From contig NZ_OW969598.1 in NCBI RefSeq assembly GCF_943181435.1, positions 62,001 through 126,000 on the forward strand: a DNA stretch of 64,000 nt. Reading direction: 5' to 3'. Within the stretch, counting starts at the first letter, position 1. Each line of letters begins with the position of its first letter. Origin of the DNA: Neisseria sp. Marseille-Q6792 (lineage in GTDB: Bacteria; Pseudomonadota; Gammaproteobacteria; Burkholderiales; Neisseriaceae). Made by a program: the position numbers and the translations under genes. A model generated the notes under the pieces. That model made no database searches and had not been told where the DNA came from. It saw only the letters and a program-made list of their open reading frames with translations. Positions 46,032 to 54,580 of the stretch are shown piece by piece.

Positions 46032-48164
46032 TTAATTTTTAGCTGCCGCACGCGCCGCCGCTTGATTGATATAGGCCATAATATTGCCGTTTTGAACGGT
46101 GACTGTAACGGGTATCGGCTTGCCTGCCGCCGCCTGCATTTGTGCCGCCGCCGCAGTCATCTGGGAAGCCGCATTGGTAAGCTGGGCAGTTGCAGCCTGA
46201 TTTTCAGTTGCCGCTGTGACATACTGTTGGCTGGCTTGCTGATTGGTTTGTGCGGATTGACTGAGCTGCGCCATACTCTCTTTGAGAACAGGGCTGTCGA
46301 GCGGAGAGTTATTCCCACCCAATTCCTCCCGTTTTCTCATGTATTCGTTTTTGGCAGACGACATAAAATCAGGCAAAAACGACTGCAAGCGGTCGGCGAA
46401 TGCCGCCAACGGTTTACTCCAGTCGTCATATTTATCCCGTTGCGCCGCCAAATGTGTTACGCCGCCCATAGCGGCCAACGGAGCAGCACCTAAAGCAAAG
46501 GCACCCATTGAGCCTGCGGACGGCAGGAAACGGCCGGCACCGGCAACACCTTGACCGCCTTGGAAGAACCGCCATTCGCCGCTTACCATTGAACTTGCGC
46601 CAACGGTCGCCGATACTGCTGCGGCACCTTGTCCTGCCGCCACTGCTGTTTGCGCGGTCTCCTGATTACCTCTGGCCCAGTCGGCAATACCTTTAAGCTT
46701 GTTGGCCACCATGTCGGTAAAGCTTGAGAATGCACCATATTCGGCTTCGCTATATGCCGTTTTGAGTTGTTCTTTTTTGAACCCGGAGCCGTCGGCTACA
46801 AATTGATAAGCACCATCTACTGCACCGGCGGCATTGGTCTGTCCTTGCTGCAGTCGTGCGGCTTCTTGCTTGTTGTTGATGAGCGAGAGCAACGCCATCA
46901 AGGCTTGGCGGTCTGAAACCAACTGGCCGACAGCCGTACCGTCAACCAAAGCTTTCTGGTTTTCCAGTAAAGCCAACTTGGCTTCATCGCCTTGAGCGGC
47001 GGCCATTTGTTTCATTAATGCCGCACTCTTTTCATCCTTGCTCACGATTTCACTCACGATATCGACCAAAGCGTCCAGCGAGTTCATACCGGCGGCCTGC
47101 CGCTTATTCATGCTGGCGGTGAAATCAAAACCTTCTTGTCCGTTAATGTCGATTTTCTTTGCCTTAGTAACAATGTCCTGACTGCTGATTTTCGCCAGCA
47201 GATTGACCAGGTTGTTACCGGCTTCGTCTGTACTGCCTGCAGTCATAAACGCCAGTTGGTTTGCATTTAACAAACTGCTGAAATTATCCAGTGTCGCGCC
47301 CATACCTGCGGACTTCATTGCTGCCAACTGCTGCGGCAACCATCGCGCCATGTCTTTCAGCTCAAAACCGCCATCCGCGCCCGATTGCATGGCTCGGTCA
47401 AGCAAAGCAGGAATATCGGCTTCTTTAAACCCTGCCTGCTTCGCCTTGGTCACAATATTGGCAATATCATCGGCATCGGCATTGGCGGCCAGTGCTGTTT
47501 TCATTACGGTTGGCAACATCTGCTTCACGGCAGCATCACTCAACGAACCGCTGGCCACCATGGTATTCATTGCCTGCAAGGCTGCTTGCTTAGATGTTCC
47601 GCCAAGATAAGCGGCATCGTTTACCGTTTTATTAATTTCTGCCATGCCGGCACGTTTTTCCGCCAAAGTCTTGCCTGCATACATGGTATTGGTCGCGTGA
47701 CGCAGCTCCGTGTCATAGTCCATTGTCCGGCTGACCGGCTGAGCCAATACATAAGCCCCTGCCGCCGCACCGGCGGCAACCGAAGCCGCGCCGCGCGCCA
47801 AACTTTTACCTCCTTGGATCATTCGGTTGAAACGGCTGCCGCTGTTCATTTCGGCATTTAATTCCCGAATACGGCTGCGCGTCTGTTGGGCGGCCCGCGC
47901 CAGCTCATTGTGTGAAGCACGGCCGCTTTTGGCCATTGCGTTGTAGGCCGCTTGAGTACGTTGGATTTCACGGCGGATTTCACGCTCCGTGCGAATGCCC
48001 AAACGGGCGGCAGCTGCATGCATCAGCTGTTGTTGCCTGCCGGAAGATGATGCCGCACGGCTTTGAATCTGCATCGTACGGTTGGCCTCGGTTGCCAAGC
48101 GGCGCAGGCCGACACTTGCGTCATCTCGGAACTTGGCAACTAATTCGACTGTATTACGGCTCAT
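46032..48164 (-). CDS. Tail tape measure protein
   Basis: A 710-residue tape-measure protein that sets tail length. N-terminal coiled-coil (FRDDASVGLRRLATEANRTM), the typical GAAAGAYVLAQPVSRTMDYDTELRHATNTMYAGKT block near residue 120, a long helical part, hydrophobic segments near 560-600 and a Gln/Ala-rich coiled tail. Its ATG overlaps the stop codon of the -1 frameshift frame from the preceding chaperone gene, matching tail modules of other phages. Confidence 0.9.
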   Translation of the reverse strand: MSRNTVELVAKFRDDASVGLRRLATEANRTMQIQSRAASSSGRQQQLMHAAAARLGIRTEREIRREIQRTQAAYNAMAKSGRASHNELARAAQQTRSRIRELNAEMNSGSRFNRMIQGGKSLARGAASVAAGAAAGAYVLAQPVSRTMDYDTELRHATNTMYAGKTLAEKRAGMAEINKTVNDAAYLGGTSKQAALQAMNTMVASGSLSDAAVKQMLPTVMKTALAANADADDIANIVTKAKQAGFKEADIPALLDRAMQSGADGGFELKDMARWLPQQLAAMKSAGMGATLDNFSSLLNANQLAFMTAGSTDEAGNNLVNLLAKISSQDIVTKAKKIDINGQEGFDFTASMNKRQAAGMNSLDALVDIVSEIVSKDEKSAALMKQMAAAQGDEAKLALLENQKALVDGTAVGQLVSDRQALMALLSLINNKQEAARLQQGQTNAAGAVDGAYQFVADGSGFKKEQLKTAYSEAEYGAFSSFTDMVANKLKGIADWARGNQETAQTAVAAGQGAAAVSATVGASSMVSGEWRFFQGGQGVAGAGRFLPSAGSMGAFALGAAPLAAMGGVTHLAAQRDKYDDWSKPLAAFADRLQSFLPDFMSSAKNEYMRKREELGGNNSPLDSPVLKESMAQLSQSAQTNQQASQQYVTAATENQAATAQLTNAASQMTAAAAQMQAAAGKPIPVTVTVQNGNIMAYINQAAARAAAKN

Positions 48165-48756
48165 TTTTTCTTCCGTTTGCTGATAAAGGTTTGAGTATGT
48201 CCGCCAGATGCAGATGGAACTGAGGTTTTGGCCGATGGGGCAAACCATGGCAGCACCACGGGAGCGGCACGGCCACGGTCAATCAAATCAGCCTGCTTCA
48301 GCCAGCCATCAAGCTCCGGCTGAGTCATCTTGCCGATATCGTCGGCAGAGATACCATAGCTCCCCAGCTTTAGGACTGCGTATCGGTAGCGGTCGGCACG
48401 AGCTGAACGGACAGACGCTTTTTTGCCAGCAGCTCTTGGGCGAAATAAAGCGCGTCAAAATCGGTTGCGACCAACTCATCGGCCAAGAAGTCGGCCGTTA
48501 AAGCATCAGGCTGGATCGTCCCGATATGGTCGAGAGAGGCTGAATAGACTGCCAACATACGTGCCTGACCCTTCAGCGTTGGGTCAATAGCCATATCTTC
48601 GCGCACGGTCAGCAGATGCATGGAAAAATCACGATGAACAGCACCATCAACAGAGATACCGTACTTCAGACGGCCTGAAACGGTTTTCAGGTCGGGAGAA
48701 ACAACCAGCTCATACTCTTTTGCGGCATGTTCGAGTTCTTTGGAAATTGAAGACAT
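48161..48756 (-). CDS. Tail assembly chaperone, -1 frameshift product (gpGT-like)
   Basis: The zero frame of the gene at 48370-48756 contains the heptamer A_AAA_AAG at 48424-48418, in phase. Slipping back one base there opens a frame of 85 more residues that runs without a stop to TGA at 48163-48161, overlapping the tape-measure ATG. The extension begins ASVRSARADRYRYAVLKLG and ends TFISKRKKK. The predicted product has 198 residues. Frameshifted tail chaperones are a general feature of long-tailed phages (lambda G/GT); use of this site is inferred. Confidence 0.75.
48370..48756 (-). CDS. Tail assembly chaperone, zero-frame product (Mu gp41-like)
   Basis: A 128-residue protein between tail tube and tape measure, the conserved place for the lambda gpG-type chaperone. 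ATG 48756 (MSSISKELEHAAKEY) follows a GAGG ribosome site. An in-frame start upstream at 48795 is unlikely because it would read through the hairpin at 48763-48811. It carries a slippery heptamer 15 codons before its stop. Confidence 0.85.
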   Translation of the reverse strand: MSSISKELEHAAKEYELVVSPDLKTVSGRLKYGISVDGAVHRDFSMHLLTVREDMAIDPTLKGQARMLAVYSASLDHIGTIQPDALTADFLADELVATDFDALYFAQELLAKKRLSVQLVPTATDTQS

Positions 48757-48762
48757 AATAAA

Positions 48763-48811
48763 AGCCTCTAAACGGTTAATCGGATAAAAATCCAATTATC
48801 GTTTAAAGGCT
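48763..48811 (-). promoter_or_regulatory. Long hairpin covering the ribosome site of the tail chaperone gene
   Basis: On the minus strand, arms of 22-23 nt (48811-48790 and 48785-48763) pair with one bulge and two wobbles around an AAAA-complement loop. The 3' arm contains the GAGG ribosome site (48768-48765) of the gene starting at 48756. It could hide that site or terminate part of the transcripts (TTTTATTA follows). Confidence 0.55.
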
Positions 48812-48849
48812 ATTTAAACCGTCTTTAACAGGTGTCAGTTTCGGATGGC

Positions 48850-49224
48850 TTACTCAATCACTTTACGGGTTGCAAAGCCGGTCACATCAATGACCAATTC
48901 GTTGTCCACCGTATAGCTTTCACCGGCTTCCTTCGCGCAAAAACCAAGATAGGAGGTTGGGCGTGCGCCATTGATATCAGGGACCAGCGAGATTTTTGCG
49001 TCTTCGATTTTATCCCAATCGATAACCGTACCGTCTGTCGGCACGACGGCGGTAAAAGAAATATCATACTGGCCGACACCGCGCGTAAAGCCTTTGACGC
49101 GGCGTGTGCGGTTCATGGTTTTAACTTCTTTTTTGCCTGTGATGTTTTTCACATCAATCTTGGTAACTTCCACCTCGGTCGCACCGACATACAGCGTTAC
49201 GCTGCCTACATATTCCGTACTCAT
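48850..49224 (-). CDS. Tail tube protein (Mu M-like)
   Basis: A 124-residue contractile-tail tube protein: MSTEYVGSVTLYVGATEVEVTKIDVKN at the start, RGVGQYDISFTAVVP in the middle. It lies directly after the sheath gene, the conserved Mu order. Ribosome site AAGGAAAG precedes ATG 49224. It looks intact although the sheath gene before it is interrupted. Confidence 0.85.
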   Translation of the reverse strand: MSTEYVGSVTLYVGATEVEVTKIDVKNITGKKEVKTMNRTRRVKGFTRGVGQYDISFTAVVPTDGTVIDWDKIEDAKISLVPDINGARPTSYLGFCAKEAGESYTVDNELVIDVTGFATRKVIE

Positions 49225-49236
49225 GTTCTTTCCTTT

Positions 49237-50664
49237 TTACAGATACAGGTCGATAACCATGCCTACTTGGTGCAGGCCGTTAACCACATCGGACGGCACG
49301 CGGCAGTTGAGCATGCCGGTGTTTTGTGCATCGCGTTCCACAATCAGTTTGGCCAAATTGTTTTCAACGTCTTAGACGATTTCCAATTCTTCGCATTTCA
49401 TCAACACGTCGATCAATTCGGAGCGGACACGGGCAATGGTGCGCTCAGTCATTTTGTCGCGCGGGAAACGCAATGCGATACGGTCGGCACACGCGCCTGA
49501 TACATAAATCAATGTGCGTACGGTAGTCATATCGAGCAGGCTTTCGTCTGCCGTGCCGTTGGCGGTTTTGGTATAAGTCGAAATAGCGCGGACGATTTGG
49601 GCGGATGTTCCGTCCGGGCTGGTTTCAATAGGGGTAACGCCGTTGTAGAGCGCGTTTTCCTGTTCGGTACGCATCGTCTTGTCTGCACTGTCGCACACAC
49701 CGATGCCGTTGAGCTTCAGGGTATTGAGCGGACGGGCCGGATCTTCCTCGCCTGCCGCGACGGCAGCAAACGCGGCCGCCAGCTCGCACGGCAGGCTGGG
49801 CGTTTTACGATACCAGGCCGAATACAGATAACCGCTGTTCAGACGGCCTGCCTGTGTCGTTGTCTGCGCCAATGCTCCGGTTTGACCGTAAATACCCAAT
49901 GCCCAGCGTTTTTCTTCGGGTGCGCCGACAGTGTCCAAATGTGCGCGCAACTTCAAGAGGTTCGCCTCATCGGTACAGCCTACCGCAATTAAATGATGGC
50001 CTTCGGCAACCACTGCATTCAATGCGGGGCCGATATCGGCATCGGCATCACCGCCGCTCATGGGCCTGACCGCAACGGTAATCCCTTCGGCGGTATTGCT
50101 GGCACGGATACGGATATGGTTGCCGTGCGTGCCTTTATTTTTAGCCGTCAGCGTTACCGAACCTTCGGAAGCTGTTGCCGTTACCGGCAAAGATGTTTCC
50201 GCGTCAATGGCCGCCTTAACAGCTGCCGCTACGGTTGCGGCGCTTGCACGGGAGGCGACACCGACGGTCAACGTATCGGCATTGCCGATGTTGACGCGTA
50301 AAACGCCTTGCGTAGCGGCAGTGCCCGTAATCGTGATACTGCCGGTCGCGGCAACGCCTGCTTCATTGTCGGCAACGGTAATCAGGCTCAAATCTGCATA
50401 GGCATAAGCTTTGATCGCGGCGGTAACCATCAGGTGCGCCATACTGCCCGCGCCGTATTTGGCGGCCGCATCGGCGGCGGAAAATACGTTCTCCAGCCCG
50501 GTAAGCCCGCCCAAGGCGGGATTGTTGTGCTGCGCCACAATCAGCACACGTTGCTTGTTGGCCGGCAGGTTGCGCACGGCAAGCTTGGTGTTCCATTCGA
50601 CGTAAACGCCGGGCTTGCGCGTACTGGTTTGAATCTTATCGAAACTGACGTTTGCGGAAGTCAT
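49237..50664 (-). pseudogene. Tail sheath protein (Mu L-like) with in-frame ochre stop
   Basis: The frame from ATG 50664 reads 430 residues of a contractile tail sheath (MTSANVSFDKIQTSTRKPGVYVEWNTKLAVRN; AWYRKTPSLPCELAAAFAAV; YVSGACADRIALRFPRDKMTE) and stops at TAA 49374-49372 after ELEIV. The same frame continues without interruption for 44 more codons (DVENNLAKLIVERDAQNTG... VGMVIDLYL) to a natural stop at 49237. The missing part is the C-terminal sheath domain. A single GAA-to-TAA change explains it. The truncated protein would probably not assemble. Confidence 0.85.
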
Positions 50665-50843
50665 GATTTGTTGCCTTTCGGTTTGTCCTCAACAATAACC
50701 AAGTCGCCGTAGTGAATACAGCGCAGGTAATACGCGGCATTCGGCACTTCAACCGTTTCTTGGTCGGTAATATATTCATGTGGCTTGCCTGCCATAGGGA
50801 CTTGCAGACCTGCGGCGGCACGAACTTTAATGGTTTCAGTCAT
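50661..50843 (-). CDS. Small DUF2635-like tail protein (Mu gp38)
   Basis: A 60-residue protein (KVRAAAGLQVPMAGKPHEYITDQETVEVPNAAYYLRCIHYGDLV) fitting the DUF2635 family found between gp37 and the sheath in Mu-like phages. Ribosome site GAGG precedes ATG 50843. It overlaps the sheath start by 4 nt and gp37 by 8 nt. Confidence 0.8.
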   Translation of the reverse strand: MTETIKVRAAAGLQVPMAGKPHEYITDQETVEVPNAAYYLRCIHYGDLVIVEDKPKGNKS

Positions 50844-51507
50844 GTTTTACCTCGGTTTTAACGGTGGCCGCCATATCGGCGGGTTGGTTTGGTTTTTTAG
50901 GCGGGATACGCAGCTCAAGGTTTGCACCTTTAAAGTCGGGATGTTCCGGGTCGGTACGGCCTCGGTAGGCGGATACGTCGGCATATACTTGCGCCTGTCG
51001 GCCGTCTGAAACCGCAGGCCGCGGCCAATCGCCGTCTTGCAGTGCGTCTTCAAACCAATGCGTTTCAAAATCCAGCGCGAATACGCTGATTGCGTCCAAC
51101 TCCATTTGTTTTGAAAACAGGCTTTTTGCTTTGCCGGGTTTCAGACGGCCTATACACAAACCCATAGTCTGATTGATCAGCAACAGGCGCACGGCCTGCA
51201 TCAGCCGGTAAGTACCGACATCATTCCGGTGCAAACCGCCGAAGCGGCTGTCTGCCTCGCTGCCGCTGGCACGGTCGCCGACTAAGACAGTAAAGCGGCC
51301 GGTGACTTGGTAGCGTGTACGGCGCGTATCATGGGGCTCGCTGTCGGTGATGCCGGCAAACATGATCCAAACGGCGGGGAACCGGTTAACCACTTGAGCC
51401 AAGCCTTCGCCGTCAAATTCACCACCGTAGGTATGCACACCGCTGACCATTTGGCCAAGGCCGTCTGAAAGACGCTGTTTGATGGCTTGTTCAATAGACG
51501 CTATCAC
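50836..51507 (-). CDS. Mu gp37-like protein
   Basis: A 223-residue structural protein of the Mu gp37 family (IEQAIKQRLSDGLGQMVSGVHTYGGEFD; FPAVWIMFAGITDSEPHDTRRTRYQVTGRFTVLVGD). GTG 51507 lies 8 nt after AAGGTG and overlaps gp36 by 17 nt; the frame extends to 51534 but with no ribosome site. It is probably a tail terminator or connector, by position. Two AG-type uptake sequences lie inside it. Confidence 0.8.
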   Translation of the reverse strand: MIASIEQAIKQRLSDGLGQMVSGVHTYGGEFDGEGLAQVVNRFPAVWIMFAGITDSEPHDTRRTRYQVTGRFTVLVGDRASGSEADSRFGGLHRNDVGTYRLMQAVRLLLINQTMGLCIGRLKPGKAKSLFSKQMELDAISVFALDFETHWFEDALQDGDWPRPAVSDGRQAQVYADVSAYRGRTDPEHPDFKGANLELRIPPKKPNQPADMAATVKTEVKHD

Positions 51508-51916
51508 GGCCGAACACCTTTTCCTTGGCGGCAAACATTACCGCATCACCTTGCACGGTCGGCTTGGGGTCGGCATTTTCAGCCACACCCAAACCAGCTT
51601 TGCCTGATGCCACCAATTTGAGATACGCAACCGCCGCCTCATATCGGTGCACCATATCTTCCGTCAGCTGGCGCTTGCCCGTTGCCAAACGGTAAACGGC
51701 AATGTCGCAGCAATAAAGGCTCAACAGGCGCACAGGGGCAGGCAACGGCAATTCATAACGCGATGCCAGATAGCCGTCGATTTCGGTAGAGGCATCATCC
51801 AAACCTTGTTGCGCGATTTCAGCGTTCACACTGCCCAAGCGCGTCAGGTCGGTCAGACCTGCAATCGTCGGCTCGGTATAACGCGCCACCAAATCGGCAA
51901 CCGTTGCGTAAGCCAT
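51491..51916 (-). CDS. Mu gp36-like protein (DUF1320)
   Basis: A 141-residue protein, MAYATVADLVARYTEPTIAGLTDLTR... with SRYELPLPAPVRLLSLYCCDIAVYRL, matching the DUF1320 head-completion/connector family. GGAG precedes ATG 51916. The start overlaps the previous gene by one base. Confidence 0.85.
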   Translation of the reverse strand: MAYATVADLVARYTEPTIAGLTDLTRLGSVNAEIAQQGLDDASTEIDGYLASRYELPLPAPVRLLSLYCCDIAVYRLATGKRQLTEDMVHRYEAAVAYLKLVASGKAGLGVAENADPKPTVQGDAVMFAAKEKVFGRDSVY

Positions 51917-52341
51917 TAATCCTGCTCCACAGGCAAGGCTTCACAAACAACAGCCATCGGCTCGGCCATCAGGCGCTCCCACGCTTCGGGCTCAAAATCG
52001 GCACGTTTCACAAAGGTAAAATACGGCTGAACGTGATACCCGCTGCGCCAAAACGCATGGCCATGTTTGGATTTGACGGCAACCACTTCGGCATCGGCCG
52101 CCGCTTCACCGCCTGCCTGATAGCGTTCTTGCGCTTCTGCCGCTTCAACGGTACCTCTTGCGGTCTGTTCCAATTGAGCTTCCAATTCGGCGATACGCAC
52201 ATGCGCCGCTTCAAGCCCGGCGTTCAATTTTTCGACTTCAGCCTCAAGAAAATCCTGCAACTTAACGTCTTCGGGATTGACATCCGCAGTTGCGCCAACC
52301 GTTTGCTCGGTTTTTTCATCTTCGTTTTTTACTTTTGCCAT
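51916..52341 (-). CDS. Mu gp35-like protein with coiled coil
   Basis: A 141-residue acidic protein. Residues 25-75 form a predicted coiled coil (LQDFLEAEVEKLNAGLEAAHVRIAELEAQLEQ) and the end is a compact domain (HGHAFWRSGYHVQPYFTFVKRADFEPEAWERLMAEP). Homologous small genes sit between major head T and gp36 in Mu-like phages. Function unknown. Confidence 0.7.
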   Translation of the reverse strand: MAKVKNEDEKTEQTVGATADVNPEDVKLQDFLEAEVEKLNAGLEAAHVRIAELEAQLEQTARGTVEAAEAQERYQAGGEAAADAEVVAVKSKHGHAFWRSGYHVQPYFTFVKRADFEPEAWERLMAEPMAVVCEALPVEQD

Positions 52342-52382
52342 TTTTTATCCTTTCGGCGGGTAGAGCCCGCCTATCTAAAGGG

Positions 52383-53285
52383 TTACAGCAACCAAGGAGA
52401 TACGATTACCTTGCATTTGCCTTTGTTCGGGTTGTACGCACCATTCGCCAGGCGGTCACCTTCCACCAACTCTTTGGCGGCGTTTTCCAAAGAAGGAGGA
52501 ACCAGCAGCACATTGGGGCGGATACCCAGCGGTCGGCCGCCGTCGCCTTTCAGGCTGACCATTGCGTTGTAAGCCTTTTCAAAACCTGCGGCATCCAGTT
52601 TTTCTTGCGACTTGGCCGCCATTTGCCAGAAGCCCAAACCAACATTACAACGGCCGTCCACGCCGTAGCGGTATTCGTTGCGCATGAACACGCCTTCGTC
52701 GGTAGCGGCAGTCATGGCAGTGAACTGTTTAGGTTTGCGTTCCTGATAAATCAGAGGTTTCAGGGCACGAGATGTATCCAGCAAATACCAAGCGGCTTCG
52801 GTACCGGCGAAAATATTGGATACAGTGGTGGATTGGCCGGTGCCATCGACTTTTTCATATACCGGGTGGTCGTTGTCGAAGAAGTTCTGACCGTCATAAC
52901 ACAACGTAGCGTGCGCGTTTTTCAGCAGGGCAAATACCAATTCATCTGGATGAACAGCGGAAGCACGGCCCATTTCAGTCATCATCGGCGCGTAAATACC
53001 GACATTGTCGTCTTCGATGTCGTTGCGGTTGACCTTGACCGAACTTTCAAAATGCTTGTTAGTGATGGCATAGCCGTGTGCCTTCATATCTTGGAATACG
53101 CGGTCGCCCACCCATTCGCGGAAGGCAGGCCATTGACCGAGCCAGCCGTAAGTATTGGAAGCAGTAGAGGACGGAATAACAGTGGCAATTTCCTTGTATT
53201 GGCTGTCCGCCATTTTCAGGCCGTCTTGGAAGTTTTTCTTAAAGCCGGTAAACAGCGCTTTCAGTGTATCTGGAGTGATAATCAT
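52383..53285 (-). CDS. Major head subunit (Mu gpT)
   Basis: A 300-residue major capsid protein. N-terminal ITPDTLKALFTGFKKNFQDGLK and WGLG-like YGWLGQWPAFREWVGDR are typical of Mu gpT, and the C-terminal half holds the coat fold (GYDVGRCNVGLGFWQMAAKS-like region). Ribosome site AAGGATT precedes ATG 53285. A long open frame on the opposite strand is a shadow. Confidence 0.9.
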   Translation of the reverse strand: MIITPDTLKALFTGFKKNFQDGLKMADSQYKEIATVIPSSTASNTYGWLGQWPAFREWVGDRVFQDMKAHGYAITNKHFESSVKVNRNDIEDDNVGIYAPMMTEMGRASAVHPDELVFALLKNAHATLCYDGQNFFDNDHPVYEKVDGTGQSTTVSNIFAGTEAAWYLLDTSRALKPLIYQERKPKQFTAMTAATDEGVFMRNEYRYGVDGRCNVGLGFWQMAAKSQEKLDAAGFEKAYNAMVSLKGDGGRPLGIRPNVLLVPPSLENAAKELVEGDRLANGAYNPNKGKCKVIVSPWLL

Positions 53286-53307
53286 GCTTTAATCCTTGTT
53301 TAAAGCC

Positions 53308-53856
53308 TTATTTGGCTTTTTGATAATCTTCGGCCGAAATACCCAATTGCCTGGCCACTTCGTTTTCTTCCGGAGTCAACGCAGGCTCACCGCCTTGGGC
53401 ACCTTTGCCGCCGGTTTGCGTTTTACTCAACGCGGCCAACTTCAAACTGCCTTCCATCAGATTCTTAAATGCCTCCGGGTCTTTAGCAGCCAATTGGCGT
53501 GCCGATGCTTCTTGGTGCGGCAGCAGGCGGCCGTCTGAAAGAGCGGCACGGATCAGGCCGTCTGAAGTGCCGCCCACTTCCATTGCAATCACTTTCTTAC
53601 TCAACGCAGCTACTTGGGCTTTCAGCTCGGCAACTTCGCCGTCTTCGGCATTACCGCCTTGCGGATTATCTTCGGGCTTGCCGGCATCGCCTTTACCGCC
53701 TTCGCCGCCTTGCGGTTCGTTTTTGTGTTCGGCCAGTGCTTCGGCCAGCGTTTTACCGCCCAGCTTTTCTTGTGCTTCGGCCAAAGCCGCTTCAATGGCT
53801 TTATCGTCGGCATCTGCCGCCAAGCCCAAGAGCTTGATTAAAGCTTCCTTGTTCAT
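53308..53856 (-). CDS. Nested scaffold protein Z (internal start in protease gene)
   Basis: ATG 53856 (MNKEALIKLLGLAADADDKAIEAALAEAQ) lies within the protease gene, in frame, after a strong ribosome site (AGGAAAC, 6 nt upstream). It would give a 182-residue scaffold identical to the protease C-terminus, as described for Mu gpZ within gene I. Confidence 0.7.
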   Translation of the reverse strand: MNKEALIKLLGLAADADDKAIEAALAEAQEKLGGKTLAEALAEHKNEPQGGEGGKGDAGKPEDNPQGGNAEDGEVAELKAQVAALSKKVIAMEVGGTSDGLIRAALSDGRLLPHQEASARQLAAKDPEAFKNLMEGSLKLAALSKTQTGGKGAQGGEPALTPEENEVARQLGISAEDYQKAK

Positions 53857-54381
53857 ACTTGTTTCCTGTTTGGGGTTGATAGAGTTTTGGCGGCTCAATG
53901 CAGCCAGAGCCATGCCGTCCAGCGCAGGCGAATTGGTCAACGCCACACTGTGCAGCCCGCGCACATTGCCCAATGTGTCGTATTCGAGAACCGGCGACAG
54001 ATAGCGGTATTCGCCGCTGTCTATCATGTCTTTTGCGCGTTGTGTCCATTTCACTTCGCCCATCAGACCGCGGTCGTCATCCCACACATATTTGCTGATC
54101 CAACCGGCGGCAGGATTTTGCTGTCCGGTTTCTGCGGCTTTCAGTGTGGCGTGTTCGTAGTCCACAACAAGGTCTGTTTGTCCGGCATCAAAGGCGGCAA
54201 TGATTTGCCGTGCCAAATCGGCAGTCATCGTCCAGTGCGCCACGCCTGTATCAGTGCGTCCGTCTACCGGTGCAAATTGACCTTTGGGTACGATTTTGAT
54301 AAGGCCGTCCGTATTTCCGACTTTGGCGGCAGATAAGGCGGCAAGAAAGGTTTTGGTATCCATTGCCGAATCATGCGCCAT
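53308..54381 (-). CDS. Prohead protease I with scaffold (Mu gpI)
   Basis: A 357-residue Mu-type protease/scaffold fusion. The N-terminal half is the protease (GLIKIVPKGQFAPVDGRTDTGVAHWTM, DLVVDYEHATLKAAETGQ, LSPVLEYDTLGNVRGLHSVALTNSPALDGM). The C-terminal half is a Gly/Glu-rich, helical scaffold. ATG 54381 is used; a TTG immediately before is possible. The scaffold is probably also made from an internal start at 53856. Confidence 0.88.
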   Translation of the reverse strand: MAHDSAMDTKTFLAALSAAKVGNTDGLIKIVPKGQFAPVDGRTDTGVAHWTMTADLARQIIAAFDAGQTDLVVDYEHATLKAAETGQQNPAAGWISKYVWDDDRGLMGEVKWTQRAKDMIDSGEYRYLSPVLEYDTLGNVRGLHSVALTNSPALDGMALAALSRQNSINPKQETSMNKEALIKLLGLAADADDKAIEAALAEAQEKLGGKTLAEALAEHKNEPQGGEGGKGDAGKPEDNPQGGNAEDGEVAELKAQVAALSKKVIAMEVGGTSDGLIRAALSDGRLLPHQEASARQLAAKDPEAFKNLMEGSLKLAALSKTQTGGKGAQGGEPALTPEENEVARQLGISAEDYQKAK

Positions 54382-54548
54382 CAAGCCGGCACAAGAGGCT
54401 GAATCACTGTCAGTAAGGAACGAAAATAAGCAATATCGGGGAACGGGAAAGAGAATATGTTTAAAACCGTTTCAGAAGCCTTTTAAGCCCCTCGCAGATT
54501 GATTTAAACGTTTCAGGAAAGGGTAGATAAGGGAAAGGTGTATAAAAG

Positions 54549-54572
54549 CCGTCTGTGTGCAATTTCAGACGG
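54549..54572. terminator. Hairpin after gp31-like region, uptake-sequence derived
   Basis: CCGTCTG (54549-54555) and CAGACGG (54566-54572) form a 7-bp stem. CTTTTATA follows on the minus strand and TTTTTGTTTT on the plus strand. It lies between the gp31-like gene and the protease gene, so it may attenuate late transcription; the uptake sequence itself is incomplete. Confidence 0.6.
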
Positions 54573-54580
54573 TTTTTGTT

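Noticed and set aside
52290..53303. 337-residue plus-strand open frame
   Set aside because: Antisense of the major head gene, which has a good start and family match.
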